The position numbers were made by a program, and so were the translations under genes. A DNA stretch of 64,000 bases from the NCBI GenBank assembly GCA_016630905.1, contig WBMQ01000001.1:124001-188000 (forward strand), written 5' to 3'. The stretch comes from Capillidium heterosporum. Lineage: Eukaryota; Entomophthoromycota; Entomophthoromycetes; Entomophthorales; Capillidiaceae. Each line of letters opens with the position of its first letter. Position 1 is the first letter of the stretch. Of this stretch, positions 21,715 to 32,400 are shown piece by piece. The notes beneath the pieces were generated by a model. That model did no database searches and was not told where the DNA came from. It saw only the letters and a list, made by a program, of their open reading frames with translations.

Positions 21715-23739
21715 CTATCCAGATTCTACCAAAGTACTCAAAGCAGATACGGTAAAATTGGAGCTGGTATCCAGCACATACTCATAGGTAGATTGGACGT
21801 TGAAATTGTCGGTTGGGTCAGGAAATGACGCAAAAAGTTTGAAGAGGGCCAAAATGTAGTTTAACCGGCAACGTAAGGAAGCTTCAACATCGCAAATGAT
21901 CTGTTCATGGCTACTGGAGTCTGTAGTCTCGTCTAAACCAAGCAAGTTGAAATCCAGGTCGTCCATCCTTCGCAAGGTACAGAGTGCATTGAGGTAGACA
22001 AAGTAGCTGAGTATCAGCTCGTTGAATAGAGATATCGTCAAGTTGTAGTAGTTAAAAGCTTTGTTGTGGTTCACTTTGCCGACTGGTTGCGGTTGTGGGT
22101 ACTTATCGATGAAAGTATGGATGGATTGTACGATTGAGGTAGCTGATTCCGATACATCGTCAGCATATTTAGCCAACATATCTTTCAAATGTATACTTGC
22201 CGAATAGAAATACAGTAGGGAGTGGTAATGCGCTGCTTTTAACAACTGTACCAACTCGTGACAGGGAAATATATTGGGGTAGGGCTTGACGATGATACTC
22301 GGATACAGAAGGCTAATAGCTGCGTTATAAGCATAGATGGAGTGGAAGAGAGCGACGTTGCTGAAGTGCCCACAGTCACACCTCAAACTTTCATGGATAA
22401 ACGCATCGGAATCGACGGTCTTATAACCTTTGAGAGCAATATGTACACTGAACTTTAACGGACGCAGTAGAATGGGCAATTGGGAGATTATGTTATCGTA
22501 AATAGCCTTCATCTTGATATGAGGGATCCTGAGAACAGAGTTCAAAATCTTCCCATCCAAACTGGAGTCGTAGTTACGTCGACAGTTGTTGATTACCTCG
22601 GTGCTAGCACCCCAGATCTTGTACTTGTGACTTAACGGTATAACTCTATTAACTTTTGGCTGGCAGTTGGGACGCGGTAGGAAGAAGCAGAGAGAGAAGT
22701 AGGTGGATAGTTGAGGTAGTTCCGGAGTCTCGTCTCTGTAAGTTAGCTTTAGCTTGTTGAGCATATCGCCAGTTCCAAACCAACTGAGGGTATACTCTTC
22801 AAAATTGGCATCGTTCACAAGCTCTAACCTGTCGTTCGTCCTTTTACAGGTCTGCATGCGAACTCCAAGGGCTTTGGCCATATTTATTGCCACGGTTAAG
22901 TACTTGAGTGCTAAATTAAAGTTTCCGAAAAAGAAGGGTAAGCGAATTAGAGTTATAAACCCTTTCAAGGTATCGAGGCTAGGGTTAGCGTAGGCTTTGG
23001 GTAGGAGGTGCTCAATATTCTGCATGGAATTGTAATAGATATCTTTAAAAGTGAAGTTGGGGGTTGGGTCCAAGAATCGACTTAGACAGGCTAGGACGGC
23101 GTAAGAAAGTAAGTCGGGAGTCGTACTTTTACCGTTGAACTTTCTTAGATGATTAGTAGTATCTTTCAGTATGTTGAGGTAGCAGTAGTTGGCATGAGTA
23201 GCCACTTCAAGGAAACGTCCGTAATCCATGGAGCCAATCATGTTAGCGCTTTGGACGTCGAATCTACCTCTAGTAAAGCTTACTGTTTGATCCATGGTTA
23301 CACCGCCCAGACTATCTATCTTGACTATGATTTTATTTAAGCATTGTTCTATTGAAGCGAATCGACCTTCATTCAATCTATTTTTGTTGTAATAGAAAGG
23401 AGCGTTACTGATACTCTTTATCTGGTTGTTCAACCAAACTGCATACTCCCTAACAAATATAATAAGGTCATAGATTTCGTTGTCGGCTTTGTTGCCAAAT
23501 TCAGACTTGGTTACTTTTTGTAAATGTAAGTGCTTTGACTGTAGTGTACTTTCCACCCTGTTGAGGAAAATAATGACCTTGCTTAGTTGATACTCGACTT
23601 CAAATTGTCTCTTCCGTATCCCTTCTTTTTGGCTCTTTCTTGGATCTATTTGTTTAGTCTTGGTTACCCTCTTCTCTGGTTTGTATAACTTGACTTTAAG
23701 CTCAATCATCAAGAAACTTGATAACATCTTTGAAGCCAT
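21715..23739 (-). CDS. fungal transcription-factor-domain protein without zinc cluster
   Basis: A single uninterrupted frame of 674 residues that resembles the middle-homology/regulatory domain of fungal Zn2Cys6 regulators. It has a basic N terminus (KPEKRVTKTKQIDPRKSQK), then a helix-rich body with YAVLACLSRFLDP, LGVRMQTCKRTND and repeated HYHSLLYFYSASIHL-like helices. In the usual architecture the Cys6 cluster sits just before a basic linker and a helix like the one at residues 25-70, but here no CxxC pattern precedes it, either in the frame or in about 200 bp upstream. It may be a truncated or cofactor-like derivative, or a cluster exon lies farther away. Compare the intact cluster at 63675. 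Confidence 0.6.
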   Translation of the reverse strand: MASKMLSSFLMIELKVKLYKPEKRVTKTKQIDPRKSQKEGIRKRQFEVEYQLSKVIIFLNRVESTLQSKHLHLQKVTKSEFGNKADNEIYDLIIFVREYAVWLNNQIKSISNAPFYYNKNRLNEGRFASIEQCLNKIIVKIDSLGGVTMDQTVSFTRGRFDVQSANMIGSMDYGRFLEVATHANYCYLNILKDTTNHLRKFNGKSTTPDLLSYAVLACLSRFLDPTPNFTFKDIYYNSMQNIEHLLPKAYANPSLDTLKGFITLIRLPFFFGNFNLALKYLTVAINMAKALGVRMQTCKRTNDRLELVNDANFEEYTLSWFGTGDMLNKLKLTYRDETPELPQLSTYFSLCFFLPRPNCQPKVNRVIPLSHKYKIWGASTEVINNCRRNYDSSLDGKILNSVLRIPHIKMKAIYDNIISQLPILLRPLKFSVHIALKGYKTVDSDAFIHESLRCDCGHFSNVALFHSIYAYNAAISLLYPSIIVKPYPNIFPCHELVQLLKAAHYHSLLYFYSASIHLKDMLAKYADDVSESATSIVQSIHTFIDKYPQPQPVGKVNHNKAFNYYNLTISLFNELILSYFVYLNALCTLRRMDDLDFNLLGLDETTDSSSHEQIICDVEASLRCRLNYILALFKLFASFPDPTDNFNVQSTYEYVLDTSSNFTVSALSTLVESG

Positions 23740-24510
23740 GCCTTTTTGATAGCTGAAATGCCACGTGATATTCTATTGTTAGAAGGAGACGATATAATAA
23801 TAAATAGGTTTGCTTATAGGCTTTTATTGCAATACTAGTGTACCTCTGAAAGTACAAAACCATCAAATATAGAAAATTCCAACAAGAGTTGCACCATACT
23901 AGCTACAGTGATCTATCTTTGAAGTAATAGTATATTTCCATATACATAAAAGTAGCCCATATAGTATTTAAATTAGTTGACAACTCACTTTGAATTGTAT
24001 ATTTTTTCTATCAATTAGATATGTAAACTGTAATACATACAAGTAACCATCCATCAATGTATCCAATATAAATCAATATCCACATTTTAAACTAAGATAT
24101 ATAATTATTTTATTATAGAATATAAATTACTGTAGCATAAAAATGTAAAACTTTAGAATTTACTTCAAAGTATAATATAGCATTTTAGGCCAAGAAATAA
24201 TAATAGAACGAGGCACCCAAAAGTAGTCAACATATGTAAGGGATGATAATACGTGCAAAAGGCTTGCAACAAGGTGGTAACATTGATGAGTCTCAACCTT
24301 TCTCTAAAATTTTTTGTAGGATTACCGCCCTATATCAATATAATTTCAAATTGTAAGTCGATTTAAAGACCAACTGCCAAATTAGAATGCAAATTTGTAC
24401 AAAAGCTCATATCTCAGGCTCAATAACTACACATAAACAATGTACAATTAAAACATAAAGGCAATATATATATTTAAAAATGATTAAAAAACTATAAATG
24501 GTATAAAGCT
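23740..24510. other. intergenic
   Basis: 770 bp, AT-rich. A CACGTG palindrome lies at 23762-23767, just upstream of the transcription-factor-domain gene. No gene seen. Confidence 0.4.
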
Positions 24511-25728
24511 TTAATACTTGTGCCTTACACCGTTAAAGGCCAACAGGTTAGGACCTTTGGCATCTTTGATAGCATCCCTAGTGGCCAAGTTGAGCAATTT
24601 GTCAGTTACCTGCCTAGGAGTTAAGGATTCAAAGCTTAAAAAATAGGCTGCCAGGCCAGCGACGTGTGGTGCTGCCATTGAAGTACCGGACATCATGGCA
24701 GTTCCATTGTTACTGTCACCTTTTATCGAATTGATACCCATGCCAGGAGCGAACAAAGTGACACAGTTACCAAAATTACTAAAGGAAGCTCTATAATCAT
24801 AGAGTTCGGTAGCTCCGGTACTTAAGACACCGTAAGCTGAGGCAGGAGAAGTTTGGCAAGCATCTTTGTTGTTATTACCAGCCGATGCTACAACTACAAA
24901 TCCGGCGTCGTAGGCAGCAGTGACTACTCTATCGACCGTAGAGTACTTGCCTCCGCCAATTGATATGTTGAGTACATTTCCCCTTTTACCACGCTTGTCC
25001 TTGACGGCCCAATCGATACCAGCGATAATGTCGGACCAGTTTCCTCGGTTATTGCTGTTTAAAACTTTGACAGAGACGATGTCAGCAGACTTAGCCACAC
25101 CGTATCTAGTACCAGCGATGGTGCCTGCTATATGAGAGCCGTGTCCAACTTCGTCGTAGTCGGGTAATTCGGGATTGATGGATTTACCATACACTGCACG
25201 TCCCTTTATGTCATCATGATAGATGTTGACACCAGAATCAATTACGTACACGGTGACGTCTTTACCACCTTGAGGATTATGGGTGTAGTTGTAGCTGTCG
25301 ATTTCGACATCCCCAGGTACTTTTTGACGTTGTGCAATCCGACTCAGTCCCCAGGTCGCATCGGCTTGGGTCACTAGAGCTTTGGTATTGGCTTCTAAAC
25401 TACCTTCCGCAATTCCATCCAATTCAATTTCAGCAACCTCTGACAAGTCAATCAGCTGGTCAACTACACTATCACTGAGTTTGGCAGCGTATCCGTAAAT
25501 CGTCGAGTTGTAGATGTGGTTAATTTTATCCGTCCCAGCGCGACTTTTACTGATCAATCCCTTTACAAAGTTGATGTGAGTGTCCAAGGTGGTACGGCTA
25601 TTCTTGTTTAAGGTGATGATGTACTGTCCCTTGATTGAGTCGGGTCGATCTTGATACTTGATTCTGGGGCTGATACCTTGTACGGCAAGAAGCGAGGTAA
25701 AGATTATGGTGATTCCTTTGATAGTCAT
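24511..25728 (-). CDS. secreted proteinase K-like subtilase, divergent paralogue
   Basis: Extracellular S8 endopeptidase of 405 residues, single exon. It has a signal peptide (MTIKGITIIFTSLLAVQGIS), an I9 propeptide (GQYIITLNKNSRTTLDTHI) and a catalytic domain with Asp in YVIDSGVNIYHDD, His in VGHGSHIAG, Asn in ASAGNNNKD and Ser in SGTSMAAPHVAG. Unlike the two identical copies it has the normal Gly before the oxyanion Asn and lacks the Gly/Lys-rich linker, which explains its shorter length. All catalytic residues are present, so it should be active. It lies immediately inside the right arm of the inverted repeat, on the same strand as copy 2. Confidence 0.94.
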   Translation of the reverse strand: MTIKGITIIFTSLLAVQGISPRIKYQDRPDSIKGQYIITLNKNSRTTLDTHINFVKGLISKSRAGTDKINHIYNSTIYGYAAKLSDSVVDQLIDLSEVAEIELDGIAEGSLEANTKALVTQADATWGLSRIAQRQKVPGDVEIDSYNYTHNPQGGKDVTVYVIDSGVNIYHDDIKGRAVYGKSINPELPDYDEVGHGSHIAGTIAGTRYGVAKSADIVSVKVLNSNNRGNWSDIIAGIDWAVKDKRGKRGNVLNISIGGGKYSTVDRVVTAAYDAGFVVVASAGNNNKDACQTSPASAYGVLSTGATELYDYRASFSNFGNCVTLFAPGMGINSIKGDSNNGTAMMSGTSMAAPHVAGLAAYFLSFESLTPRQVTDKLLNLATRDAIKDAKGPNLLAFNGVRHKY

Positions 25729-25960
25729 ATTCCTAGTTGTACTTTATCATCTACAGCTTCAATTCCTTTCCTTTATATAAAAACATAGCAGCTTTTCTAC
25801 AAGCCCATATGGACAATGGCGTTGGCTCTACAGAAGCGGTAAAGTCATGGCCTAAGCTAATGATGCAATTTATCTATGTTTCAAAAGCTATGCTACTATA
25901 CTTGATACTAATAATTTTCTTATTCTTTTTAAAATACCACCATTTATGCCTTTTTATGGT
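25729..25960. promoter_or_regulatory. upstream region of divergent subtilase
   Basis: About 230 bp between the paralogue start and the repeat arm. TTTATATAA near 25770 is a candidate TATA box at about -45. Confidence 0.35.
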
Positions 25961-27724
25961 GATCTGTTTATAGCTTTATTAAAGTGCTTTTATCATGCCT
26001 AGCTTTGACATGGAGCACTTTTAATTCCTATAATTGCATAGGCAATCAGTGTAGCCTGATGCTTTAGGGAGGTTGATCAGAACTTCCACTGCTTGATAAT
26101 CGTTACAAAGACAACCAAGTGAAACACTTTATTACTAAACGGCAGCTTTCTAACTACTATAGTAAAGTTGCATGTGTTTAAACAAACCAACTACACCGTA
26201 AATAAGCTTTAATCCAACAATTACAAACCAGTGTAAGCCAATAGGTTGGCACTCTTGGCATCGCTGATGGCGTTCTTGGTAGCTAAGTTGAGCAACTTAT
26301 CAGTAACCTGCTTGGTAGTCAAGGCTTCAAAGCTCATAAAGTAGGCGGCAAGGCCAGCGACGTGTGGGGTAGCCATCGAAGTACCGGACATGGTTCGAGT
26401 CGAAGTGTTGTCGCTATTGCTAATTGAGATGACATTGACACCAGGGCCAAATATGCTGACACAATCACCAAAATTACTGAAGCTGGCTCGGTTGTCGTTG
26501 ACGTCGGCAGCCCCAACAGCTAGGATGTTACTAGCCGAGGCGGGGGAGACTTGGCAAGCATCCTTGTTGTCGTTCATGGCAGCGACGGCAACCACAAACC
26601 CGGCATTGTAAGCAGCGGTGGCTGCATTGTCAACGGAGGTCGTCTTGGAGCCACCGAGTGACATGTTGATCACGTTCCCTTTGCGACCGCGCTTGTCATT
26701 GACAGCCCATTCAATTCCAGCAATAATGTCGGACCAAGACCCCTGGCTCTGGCTGTTTAAAGCTTTGACGGCGACAATATTGGCTGACTTGGCTACCCCA
26801 TACTTCTTGCCAGCAATGGTGCCAGCTAGATGAGAGCCGTGGCCATGGTCGTCGTAGCTGGGGAAGCTAGGGTTGATAGTTTTACCCCACACAGCACGTC
26901 CCTTGATGTCCTTATGGTTGATGTTGACACCGGTATCAATTATGTAGACAGTGACATCCTTACCACCTTCGGGATCGTGAGTGTAGCGGTAGTTGGTTCC
27001 CGATAGTTTGGGGTGTTGTGAAATCCGGTTGAGACCCCAAGTTGCATCGGTTTGGGTCACTAGACCTTTGGTGCTTTGGCTCGAGCTACCTTTAACGATT
27101 CCATTTACGCTGCCTTTACCACCGTTACCGCCACTAGCAGTTCCATCCTTTCCACCTTTACCATCACCGGCGGTTCCATCCTTACCACCTAAAGCAACGG
27201 CATCTACACTTGCATCACCTTTGACGATTCCGTCCATCTCGACATCGATGATCTCTGGCAGGTCAACCAGCTGCTTGAGCACATCATCACTGAGTTTAGC
27301 TGCATACCCATACAAAGTGGAGTTGTAGATGTGGTAAATCTTGTCGGCTGCGGCACGGTTCTTGCTGATTAGCTCATTGACAAAGTTGATGTGGGTATCC
27401 AGGGTAGTGCGGTGAGCTTTGTCTAAACTGATGATGTACTGTCCTTTAATAGCGCTGGGCCTATCTTGGTACTTGACTTTGGAGCTGACACCTTGGACGG
27501 CGAGGAGCAAAGTGATGGTTAGGATAAGTTCTTTGAGGGCCATGTTAGTTTTTTGCTTTGTTTTTACAGCCTTGAATCAAACCACTTATATAGTTATTTG
27601 AATGCTCTACCCCTTCATATAAAAACTTAATGAGCTCTTTATAAACTCATTTGAACTAGGCTGTGTAATCATTGGTATGAAATAAAACCATGGTTCAAGC
27701 TAGTGATACAACTTGTTTATGTTT
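25961..27724. repeat. right arm of 1,764-bp inverted repeat
   Basis: Reverse complement of 9219-10982 with the same length and no indel that I can find. The two coding regions translate identically over all 440 residues, and silent sites also match where I compared them. The separation between arms is about 15 kb and contains essential genes. Confidence 0.93.
26221..27543 (-). CDS. secreted proteinase K-like subtilase, copy 2
   Basis: Encodes the same 440-residue preproprotease as the gene at 9400-10722: signal peptide, I9 propeptide, GGKDGT-rich linker and S8 domain with Asp203, His235, Asn324 and Ser389, including the unusual Met before the oxyanion Asn. The proximal promoter and 3' flank are duplicated too, so both copies should be expressed alike. 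Identity at silent sites points to very recent duplication or ongoing gene conversion between the arms. Confidence 0.95.
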   Translation of the reverse strand: MALKELILTITLLLAVQGVSSKVKYQDRPSAIKGQYIISLDKAHRTTLDTHINFVNELISKNRAAADKIYHIYNSTLYGYAAKLSDDVLKQLVDLPEIIDVEMDGIVKGDASVDAVALGGKDGTAGDGKGGKDGTASGGNGGKGSVNGIVKGSSSQSTKGLVTQTDATWGLNRISQHPKLSGTNYRYTHDPEGGKDVTVYIIDTGVNINHKDIKGRAVWGKTINPSFPSYDDHGHGSHLAGTIAGKKYGVAKSANIVAVKALNSQSQGSWSDIIAGIEWAVNDKRGRKGNVINMSLGGSKTTSVDNAATAAYNAGFVVAVAAMNDNKDACQVSPASASNILAVGAADVNDNRASFSNFGDCVSIFGPGVNVISISNSDNTSTRTMSGTSMATPHVAGLAAYFMSFEALTTKQVTDKLLNLATKNAISDAKSANLLAYTGL

Positions 27725-28725
27725 ATATATCTCTATCATTATCTTTTATACTGGTAGCAGCTCTGTTTCAACCTTTGAAAATCATATATTTAAGCCTTGG
27801 TATCTATATATGTATATAAATATATTAACGTGATTGCATCATGGTTAATTTCAACACAAAGCCCATTAGTTTGATAAAGTCGTTTAGACTATCCCTTTAG
27901 TCAAATGCTATAGTGGTGCAAGTCAGATCTTCCCTGCTCGAGTGACCGATCACTTTAATTTAGGCAGCGCTTTTAATCTGTATCAGACGACAGTTAATTT
28001 ATAAATGAATATATAAACCTGCTTCATAATAACTGTCAAATCATATGTCAAAAGTAGCTTGCTACAGGAAATTTTCGATTACTGTGATTTTTCTAATGGA
28101 TAAGCGACACCAACATCCTAATAAGTTGCTATTCAGCTTAATCTTAGTTGGATATATGACAAAATCTTTAATCTGCTCATTGTAAAGGACCCAACAAAGA
28201 TAAGTTGTCACAATCTAGACAATTTCTAGCTACAGTTAGCATATACCATTTGCTATTTTAAGTAAAATACTTATCAAGACTTTAATTCCATGAAGTTTCA
28301 TTATTAACTAAATTATTATATATTAAAATATTACACACGAAAATACTTTTAAGTCACTAGCTTCATAAAAGTATTTTACTAATAGAACCACCAATACCAT
28401 TTGTTTTTGTAACAACTGCCCTAAATCAGAACTTAGAATAATCTCGTTTGCTATATATCAGTTTCATTGCACTTAGACCGCTATGGACTAACAAGGTAAA
28501 GGCAAACTAATCATATAGGATATTCAAGGTAGTTTAGTTGAAAGGATTGATAGATCATATTATAAATGTAATGCATTTGAACTGATTCGATATTTAGGGT
28601 TAAATATACTATATATTGAAATAATATAGGGATACTAAATTAAAGATAGAGCTTACCCAAAGAAAAATGAGTTAGGTAAAGCTACCTTAGACAAAACCAG
28701 AGCTCAGCATAAAAAATTTATCAAC
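27725..28725. other. intergenic
   Basis: 1 kb without recognisable coding sequence, between the repeat arm and the capping protein gene. Confidence 0.4.
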
Positions 28726-29803
28726 CTACCCATCATAACTCTCGACCTCTGTATCCTTGACCTTCATGGCACTGAGAGAGTCGGCTAAACTCTGCTTGAG
28801 CTGGTTCTGTAAACCCACCTGCTCCAAGGCAGTGACGGAACGCAGCTGGTTAACAACTTCCTTTGTCTTGTCAAAGTATACTTCCTGCAATGTGTTGCGA
28901 ATCTTGGCTTCTGCCTCTTCGATCAACTGGCCTAGGTGCACAACGTGGTCCGAGTTACTGGTGATGATGGCTTCATGTTCACACTAAAATTTCAAATTTT
29001 AAAAAACTTTCCATACTAAAATTAAAGTATTACGTTTCTACGGATATTACCAGATAAATTGAGGCTGGTCAAATTGGCATTAGAAGTTAGGGTGTAAAGC
29101 ATAACTGTTGAAGAAAGTTTGTAATGGGCGGCGTTGGTAGTTACAGTTGCTTCGAAAGTATGGATACTGTCCCAAGCTCCACGTACCTTTTTGGAACTGT
29201 CGTTGACTTCTCACATTAAAAACAAACTCTACAAAAACAGATTACCTTTCTTAATTAAAATGGAGCCAGAAAAACCTTTCTTCTGGTCCCATAGGTAGAC
29301 GGAAGAAATACCACCATCATAATACCTAAAAATAAAAGTTAAAAGAGAACAAATGTGGAAATTTACAGTTTACGGTAGATGTCAAAAGACTGGTTAAAAG
29401 CTTCTTCCAATTGACGTAGAGCTGGAGTTGGCATAATCTCACTTTCAATTGGGGGGTCGTACTGGTTACTCCAAGGTGAGCTAAAAACAACCAACCCACA
29501 AAATCAAAACATATTCTTTCCAAATTATAAAGTTACCGGTAAGAATCGCCATCTCTATTGAAGTCGCATAGCAAGTACTCTTTGCCAGTTACCTTGCAAG
29601 TAGCTACTTGCAAAGGTTTTTCAACCGTATCGTAGATGGTGTCGGCGTACTCTGGAGTAATATCACATAGAGCTTCAATGTTGGTCTCCAGCTTTTGTGG
29701 AGGTAAGCGACGCATAAGATCCAATACGCAGGTCACTGGGTTGTACTAGAATAGTAGAGCTTTAACTTAGCTTTGAGTTTTATTAGCTATAAGTTACCTT
29801 CAT
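28726..29803 (-). CDS. CAP2: F-actin capping protein subunit beta, 6 exons
   Basis: Beta subunit of the heterodimer that caps actin filament barbed ends. Exons 29803-29798 (only ATG AAG), 29745-29537, 29480-29367, 29325-29246, 29206-29034 and 28983-28726 join to 279 residues, against 287 in yeast Cap2. Recognisable blocks are [65 protein letters not shown] and KIRNTLQEVYFDKTKEVVNQ. The two-codon first exon is inferred: it is the only way to supply an ATG before the conserved start, and GT-AG borders fit. The alpha subunit is not in this window. Confidence 0.92.
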
Positions 29804-30805
29804 TTTAGTATTGGGTTGTAGAGTTGGCGGTTTAGGAGGTTGGAAGTTGACAAGTTTAGTTGAAAGTGTTCTAAATTTCTAAGATGTCATTGCTTTCGGA
29901 GTTTTTGTTTTGATCAATTCACAATTGCAGGTTAGATTAGGTTTCTAAATGGGGGGTAAAATGAAGATTTTGTAGTATTTAATTGGCTTAAATCGAATTT
30001 GCAGGTAAAAACCAAAAGTGCCTGAGAAATCCTGGGTTACTGGTTCCTATGCTTTTCTCACAACAGACTACATTATATTTCAATAGCAAAAGTATCGTAA
30101 ATACTACTTATAGCGGTACAGTGATATTGCAAGAAACTCTGACTTGGCTTTTTGTTTTGTCAGGTTTAAATTATTTTCATAAGGGATAATTTACTATTGA
30201 AAAATACAGTAAGCTTAAAATTATAGATCAGCTAAATACCAGAATAACGCTTTACATACCTACCCATTTTCAGCTTTCATTTTGTAGGGCTCTTGGATCA
30301 CACTACTTTATACAAAGCAGTTTAAGTTTACCTATACAGTTTGCAACTATAAAATCTAAAGAATCGCACAATTTAATGCTATCAACTAGGTAGCCCTATC
30401 ACAATCAAATTGAAATTACAAGGGACATGCTTGCAACAAATCTTATGGTTTTGGATTCGTCTAAATCGTTACAGCCATTGTCTTTTTACAAGCACCACTA
30501 TCAAAACTTCCGAAAGCTAACATTCAAATTAGCTTTAGGAGGCATCAAGTTAAACTCCCATCAATGACTTTATAAACGATTATAATATAAGCCATCAACA
30601 TCTATATGTTTTGATTTCCATCAGTACCAATTAGACGTAAAAGCGGCAATTATAAGCTAAAGTGATTATGTTGTTGATAAGAATATACAACTTTCATCCC
30701 ATCTATACCTTCTTAACTTAAGCTTAGCAGATATAAAAATGAATGCAGCTAACCTTTGTAAAAAATCAACCAGTTTTATTCCTCTTCAATTATATACTAC
30801 AAACC
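29804..30805. other. intergenic
   Basis: 1 kb, stops in all frames. No gene, repeat or RNA recognised. Confidence 0.4.
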
Positions 30806-32161
30806 TTACTCCATAAACTTCAAGTACTCGATCAATCGTTCGTTAGCCTTATTAATAGAGCCTTCCAACAACTCTACATGCACATTATCACAAGCCTCCA
30901 ACAACCTGGACCGCAAATCCTCATCGACTTCAAACTTTGACCTACGAATTAAAGGCAGAACTAAATTCCAAAAATGATGGTTAGGCACTATAGCAGGATC
31001 GCGCTTTGGCATGACAACAAACCTATACCCTCTTTCTTCAATAAGTGTTTCAATTGCTCTACCTTGATCACCATCCGGTAGGCTATTTAAAACTAGATAA
31101 AACTTCTTCAACCTACGGTTCCGATCCATAACGTTTAAAGTCTGTTCGATGAAATCCTTAAAATTCAAAATCTCCATATCGATCAAATTAGTAGGTTCGA
31201 TACTTGAACTTGGCTTAGCGATAGATGCTAAACGATGCTGCAGTACAATGGAGGTTGGTGCTTTCAACTCAACTTGTAAAACTTCACTAGCTGAGAAAGC
31301 AGCCAATACAGTATGGGAAGCGAGTCTACGTAAGGACGCCACCTTGTTGGCTTCTTTACTACTACTCCTGGCCAAAGACAGTAAATGGACGTTCAAATCG
31401 GATTCCGAAATAAAGACACAATTGGTCATAAAGTTGATATCGGTAGGTGCCAATTGGTTAATGAATCCAACAATCTTCTCGTTCCCATCAATGCCTTCAA
31501 CGTTATCAAGCTGGCATTCTTTTTGGTTGATAGCCATCTTGATATTCTTGGTAAAGAAGGTTTGTACGACTGTCTTCTTGAACTCAACTTCAGGATAAGT
31601 TTCCTTCAATTTGGAAAATAAATCTTCAAAGTTCAAATTAGGGTCGGCGTCAACAAGATTTATAGCTGGTCGTAAATACTTGGCATCAATTTCCGATTTC
31701 GGTCGCCCAATGCTGTCAAAGTTTTTTTGTTGAAAGAGATCAAAATTGGGATTCTTTTGCAACTGCTTGGCCCAGTTGTTACCAGTACCAGGGGCTACGT
31801 TAGCTAGCTTTGCTGCTTTGTTTGCGTTGAACATCTTGACGGTGTAGTAGTAGAGGAACTGGGCTTTGTGTTCTTTAGTGTACTTGCGGTAGGTCTTGTT
31901 GGATCCTTTGCGCTTACTCCCAGTTGTGACGTCTTCATTTTCGCTAACTTGCTCGTCGGAAGATGAGTTGGTTGGGTCTACGGTGTTGTGTTGATCCGCG
32001 GTTGATAAATCTATCGATTCGATGTTGGTTGACTGATCATTATCTAGGCTTTGATTAGTTGCTTGAGCCACATCGACTCCTGATCTTAGGAACAAAGGTA
32101 TCTTCAAACTATTGCTACCAGCCTTGTCGTTCTGGTTGGTCTTACTATTTTCATTGTCCAT
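30806..32161 (-). CDS. transposase-derived protein, DDE catalytic residues lost
   Basis: Intact single-exon gene for 451 residues. The N-terminal 80 residues are acidic and low-complexity. A basic, homeodomain-like helix-turn-helix follows at about 84-135 (KRKGSNKTYRKYTKEHK, then KAAKLANVAPGTGNNWAKQL). A second helical segment (150-210) and an IS630/Tc1-mariner-like DDE fold come next: TNCVFISESDLNVHL (246-260), FYLVLNSLPDG (354-364), then GYRFVVMPKRDP and VPNHHFWNLVLPLIRR (378-407). In active relatives these blocks read roughly FIDEAGFN, LDNA and NPIE. Here the three acidic positions are Ser252, Asn359 and His395, so cleavage should be impossible. The frame is nevertheless open throughout and no terminal repeats flank it. 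This fits a domesticated DNA-binding protein; the function is unknown. Confidence 0.8.
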   Translation of the reverse strand: MDNENSKTNQNDKAGSNSLKIPLFLRSGVDVAQATNQSLDNDQSTNIESIDLSTADQHNTVDPTNSSSDEQVSENEDVTTGSKRKGSNKTYRKYTKEHKAQFLYYYTVKMFNANKAAKLANVAPGTGNNWAKQLQKNPNFDLFQQKNFDSIGRPKSEIDAKYLRPAINLVDADPNLNFEDLFSKLKETYPEVEFKKTVVQTFFTKNIKMAINQKECQLDNVEGIDGNEKIVGFINQLAPTDINFMTNCVFISESDLNVHLLSLARSSSKEANKVASLRRLASHTVLAAFSASEVLQVELKAPTSIVLQHRLASIAKPSSSIEPTNLIDMEILNFKDFIEQTLNVMDRNRRLKKFYLVLNSLPDGDQGRAIETLIEERGYRFVVMPKRDPAIVPNHHFWNLVLPLIRRSKFEVDEDLRSRLLEACDNVHVELLEGSINKANERLIEYLKFME

Positions 32162-32400
32162 TTCCCTAAATTCTTGAAAAATAAATTCAATTCCACCAAC
32201 CTCAAAATTTAGGCGTTCTCAAGTTCAAATTTTACTAATGCAAAATCTAAATTTCTTATTCCACTCTTTCAAACTCAAGCTGATCAACTTTATCAGCAAA
32301 ATGGTGTAGCTTGGAATGAAAATTTTCCGTCAGTCCGATTCTACAAACCTGCATACTAAAATGCGTGCTCAATCTTAGTCCTTCAGTGCTAACTGAAGCT

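Noticed and set aside
31149-31598. 149-codon + strand frame inside the transposase-derived gene
   Set aside because: Antisense to a well-supported conserved frame.
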